64,000 nt of DNA from Saxidomus purpurata (lineage: Eukaryota > Mollusca > Bivalvia > Venerida > Veneridae): the NCBI GenBank assembly GCA_022818135.1, contig JAFMSR010000016.1:2308237-2372236 (forward strand). The letters run 5' to 3'. Made by a program: the position numbers and the translations under genes. Below the pieces are notes generated by a model, which ran no database searches, was not told where the DNA came from, and worked only from the letters and a program-made list of their open reading frames with translations. Shown here one piece after another: positions 60,161 through 64,000 of the stretch (position 1 is its first letter; each line of letters opens with the position of its first letter).

Positions 60161-61236
60161 CTGCTGATTTAATAAAGTGACCCCCTAGGCAGGACCAATA
60201 TTGACCCAAGGGGCATAATTTGAACAAACTTTGAACAGGTCCACTAGACACTATTACACGCTGTTACACACTAAATATCTTGGCTCTAAATCCTTGTGGT
60301 TTTGGAGAAGATTATTAAAGGTTTTCCTATAAACATCTATGTAAAACAAGCGACCCCTGGGTGGAGCCAATATTGACCCCAGGGGCATGATTTGAACAAA
60401 CATGGTAGAGGTCCACTAAACAATGCTATATACTAAATACATGTAAATCTTAGCTCTAGGCCTCGAGGTTTTGGAAATGATTTTTAAAGTTTATCCTCTA
60501 GAAACCTATGTATAATCAAGTGACACTCTCAATTTTAACCCAGGAGTCATGATTTGAGCAATTTTGGTAGAGGTTCACAGGGCAATGCAAAATATCTAAG
60601 CTTGAGGTCTTGTGGTTTCAGAGAAGAAGATTTTTAAAGTTTTTCCTGTCTGTTGCCATAGCAACCAGAGTTCTGCATGGAAAGGAATTTTTTGAAAAAT
60701 TAGGTCAATCCTTTCCATCAATTTTTTTTTTACAGTTTTTCCAATATAGTCAAATAAAACATCTTACATCCAGGGTGTGGTCAATTTTAACCTCAGTGCA
60801 TGATTTAAATAAATCTAATTGCGGCACAGTAGGCAATGCTACATACAAAATAGCTGGGTAAGTTTTTGACAAGAAGATTTTTATAGTTTCCAATACTTAC
60901 ATATATGTTACATCTATACCCCTCGAGCTAATTTAAACAAAAATGGTAGAGTTTGGTCAGACAATGCTACACACAAAATATCTAAGCTTTGGAACTTGCA
61001 GTTTCAAACCAAAATTTTGGAAGATTATCCCATGTAACTCTCATGTACTAGATGGGTGTTCAGTAGAACGCTTGTGTCGCCCTCTTATGCTTTGTCAGAA
61101 TAACCAATAATTTTGTGACAAAATCTAAGTACGAAAAGGGGCATAACTCTGTCAGATATGTTCTACAAAATTTGGCGGCATCACAACACTTTTGACACAA
61201 GCAATACAATTTGAAAGTTTGATAAAGAAATCTTAA
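60161..61236 (+). repeat. Further family 1 core units and a diverged repeat
   Basis: About four degenerate units with CATGATTTGAACAAACATGG-like text to 60700, then unassigned AT-rich DNA, then from about 61110 a host repeat with AAGTACGAAAAGGGGCATAA. Confidence 0.5.
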
Positions 61237-62578
61237 ACAAGAGGGCCAAGATGGCCCTATATCGCTCACCTTGGTACAAGTCCACTTGCCTGGTGGAAGA
61301 TCACTAGATAATGTTATATACCAAATAAGTTTTCCTATATACGCCTTTGTAAAACAAAGATCCCCCCCCCCCCCCAGGCAAGGTCAATTTTGACCCCAGG
61401 GGCATAATTTGAACAAACTTTGAAGAGGTCTACTAGGCAATGCTACATGCCAAATATCTAAGCTCTAGGCCTTGTGGTTTCAGAGAATTTTTTTTTTTAT
61501 AGTTTTCCCTATATAAGCCTATGTAAAACTAAGTGAACCCCGGTGCGGGGTCAATTTTGACCCAGGGGTCATAATTTGAACAATCTTGGTAGAGGTCCAC
61601 AAGCCAATGCTACATGCCAAATATCTAAGCTCTAGGCCTGGTTGTTTCAGAGAAAAAGATTTTTAAAGTTTTTACTATATAAGCCTATGTAAAACTAAGT
61701 GACCCCCGGTGCGGGGTCAATTTTGATCCGAGGGTCATAATTTGAACAATCTTCCAAGAGGTTCACTAGCCAATGCTACATGCCAAATATCTAAGCTCTA
61801 GGCCTTGTGGTTTCAGAGAAGAAGATTTTTAAAGTTTTTCCTACATACTGGTAAGCCTATGTAAAACTAAGTGACCCCCTGTGCGGGGTCAATTTTGATC
61901 CGGGGCTCATAATTTGAACAATCTTGGTAGAGGTCCACTAGCCAATGCTACATGTTAAATATCTTAGCTCTAGGCCTTTTGGTTTCAGAGAAGAAGATTT
62001 TTAAAGTTTTTCCTATATATTCCTATGCAAAACTAAGTGACCCCCAGTGCGGGGTCAATTTTGACCAGGGGGTCATAATTTGAACAATCTTGGTAGAGGT
62101 CCACTAGACAATGCTACATGCCAAATATCTTAGCTCTAGGCCTTGTGGTTTCAGAGAAGAAGATTTTTAAAGTTTTTCCTATATATGCCTATGCAAAAAC
62201 TAAGTGCCCACCCGCGCGGGGTCAATTTTGACCCGGGGGTCATAATTTGAACAATCTTGGTAGAGGTCCACTAGACAATGCTACATGCCAAATATCTAAG
62301 CTCTAGGCCTTGTGGTTTCAGAGAAGAAGATTTTTAAAAAATTTCCTATTTGTTGCCATAGCAACCAGAGTTCTGCATGGAATGGAATTCTTTGAACAAC
62401 TTTGATAGAGCTTCATGCAAGGAACATCCCTGCAAAGTCTCATCAACATTGGCCTAGAGGTTTCAGAGAAGATGTCGTTTGAAGGAAATGGTGGACGGAC
62501 GGACGTACGACGTACTATGTACGCCGGATGGAATGCGATCCTAATAGCTCACTCTGGCACTTTGTGCCAGGTGAGCTA
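61237..62578 (+). mobile_element. Complete family 1 element
   Basis: Starts ACAAGAGGGCCAAGATGGCC and ends with hairpin TAGCTCACTCTGGCAC...GTGCCAGGTGAGCTA. Core units at spacings of about 164-172 bp. Flanks GAAATCTTAA and AAATGGCAAAG join to match an uninterrupted copy at 62715-62735. Confidence 0.85.
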
Positions 62579-62774
62579 AAAATGGCAAAGTAATAGCAAA
62601 AATCTAAGTATAAAAAGGGGCATAACTCTGTCAAATATGACCTTGACCTACAAAATTTGGCGGCATCACGACCCTTATGTCATAAGCAATGCAATTTGAA
62701 AGTTAGATGAAGAAATCTTAAGAAATGGCAAAGTTATAGCCAACGTTAAGTTTTCGTGACAAAATCTAAGTACA

Positions 62775-63070
62775 ACAAGAGCTGTCTCATGACAGCACGC
62801 TCGACTATTCAAAAGCTTGTCGGTAAAATGGTTTTTTTTGTCTAAGAACAAGTGTAATGTGTAATTGTCTATAAAAATCAAGATCAAAGATATGAAACTT
62901 GTTCAAAGACCTTGAAGTTCGTAAATGTACATTACATGCAAAGCCTTACTCTGGATTCTGTAAGCCAACTGGGGTGAGAAGGGGGGGATAATTTCAAAGA
63001 AATACATGACCTTGTATATTTGATCATGCATAACTTTGTAACGTTTCAAACTAGATATGTATAAAATTAA
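62775..63070 (+). mobile_element. Family 2 element head, interrupted by family 1
   Basis: Starts ACAAGAGCTGTCTCATGACA, GCTCGACTATTC and closely resembles the beginning at 48675; it is cut at 63070 by the next element. Confidence 0.75.
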
Positions 63071-64000
63071 ACAAGAGGGCCAAGATGGCCCTATATCGCT
63101 CACCTTGGTACAAGTCCACTTGCCTGGTGGAAGATCACTAGATAATGTTATATACCAAATAAGTTTTCCTATATTATACGCCTTTGTAAAACAAATGATC
63201 CCCCCCCCCCCGGGGCAAGGTCAATTTTGACCCCAGGGGCATAATTTGAACAAACTTTAAAGAGGTCTACTAGGCAATGCTACATGCCAAATATCTAAGC
63301 TCTAGGCCTTGTGGTTTCAAAGAAGAAGATTTTTAAAGTTTTTACTATATATTCCTATGCAAAACTAAGTGACCCCCGGTGCGGGGTCAATTTTGATCCG
63401 GGGCTCATAATTTGAACAATCTTGGTAGAGGTCCACTAGCCAATGCTACATGCCAAATATCTAAGCTCTAGGCCTTGTGGTTTCAGAGAAGAAGATTTTT
63501 TAAGTTTTTCCTATATATTCCTATGCAAAACTAAGTGACCCCCGGGGCGGGGTCAATTTTGACCCGGGGCTCATAATTTGAACAATATTGGTAGAGGTCC
63601 ACTAGCCAATGCTACAGGCTAAATATCTAAGCTCTAGGCCTTGTGGTTTCAGAGAAGAAGATTTTTTAAGTTTTTCCTATATATTCCTATGCAAAACTAA
63701 GTGACCCCCGGTGCGGGGTCAATTTTGACCCGGGGCTCATAATTTGAACAATCTTGGTAGAGGTCTACTAGACAATGCTACATGCCAAATATCTTAGCTC
63801 TAGGCCTTGTGGTTTCAGAGAAGAAGATTTTTAAAGTTTTCCCTATATATTCCTATGCAAAAACTAAGGGCCCACCCGCGCGGGGTCAATTTTGACCCGG
63901 GGGTCATAATTTGAACAATCTTGGTAGAGGTCCACTAGACAATGCTACATGCCAAATATCTAAGCTCTAGGCCTTGTGGTTTCAAAGAAGAAGATTTTTA
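63071..64000 (+). mobile_element. Family 1 element running off the window
   Basis: Starts ACAAGAGGGCCAAGATGGCC. Five core units of about 165-170 bp, with AAACTAAGTGACCCCCGGTG and CGGGGTCAATTTTGA, continue to the last base. Confidence 0.85.

Noticed and set aside
13317..64000. Autonomous Helitron, DDE transposase or reverse transcriptase
   Set aside because: No Rep, helicase, DDE or RT motif was seen in any frame; all elements here appear non-autonomous.

Overview
The window looks like animal nuclear DNA, most likely from a bivalve mollusc. Genes are split into short exons with GT-AG introns, the intervening DNA is AT-rich, and it is packed with dispersed elements opening ACAAGAGGGCC or ACAAGAGCTGTC and carrying cores of roughly 145-170 bp tandem repeats. 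That style is known from bivalve genomes; the assignment is inference because no database search was possible. No prokaryotic features, complete transposase, reverse transcriptase or viral gene was recognised.

Two spliced genes are supported. On the plus strand (10-19015) ten exons join in one uninterrupted frame of 800 residues: seven Ig-type domain exons (all phase 1-1), a transmembrane exon, a 28-bp microexon and a terminal exon whose tail has two YxxL motifs spaced like an ITAM. The N-terminus and signal peptide lie upstream of the window. On the minus strand (56698 down to 43437) four exons join in one frame of 181 residues: a cytoplasmic-type tail with seven tyrosine motifs, including two YEN motifs, an ITIM match and an ITSM match. 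Its ectodomain and membrane segment were not found and probably lie beyond 64000. The genes converge, with about 24 kb between their stop codons. If both are surface receptors, they would be a neighbouring activating-type and inhibitory-type pair; this is inference.

Layout: 1-19015 plus-strand Ig receptor gene with introns full of repeats; 19016-21780 3' flank; 21785-29960 a fold-back element with long inverted arms, broken by a 4.8-kb element flanked by TTAA; 30100-43400 mostly repeats and AT-rich DNA without recognisable genes; 43437-56698 minus-strand tail exons with large repeat-filled introns; 56700-64000 almost wholly repeats, including nested insertions whose empty sites can be read from neighbouring copies.

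The repeat families with different interiors share an end plan: ACAAGAG, a short hairpin, a subterminal inverted repeat, a tandem-repeat core, the inverted repeat again, and a GAGCTAA end. This resembles the tandem-repeat-bearing Helitron/Helentron-related elements (such as pearl) described in bivalves.
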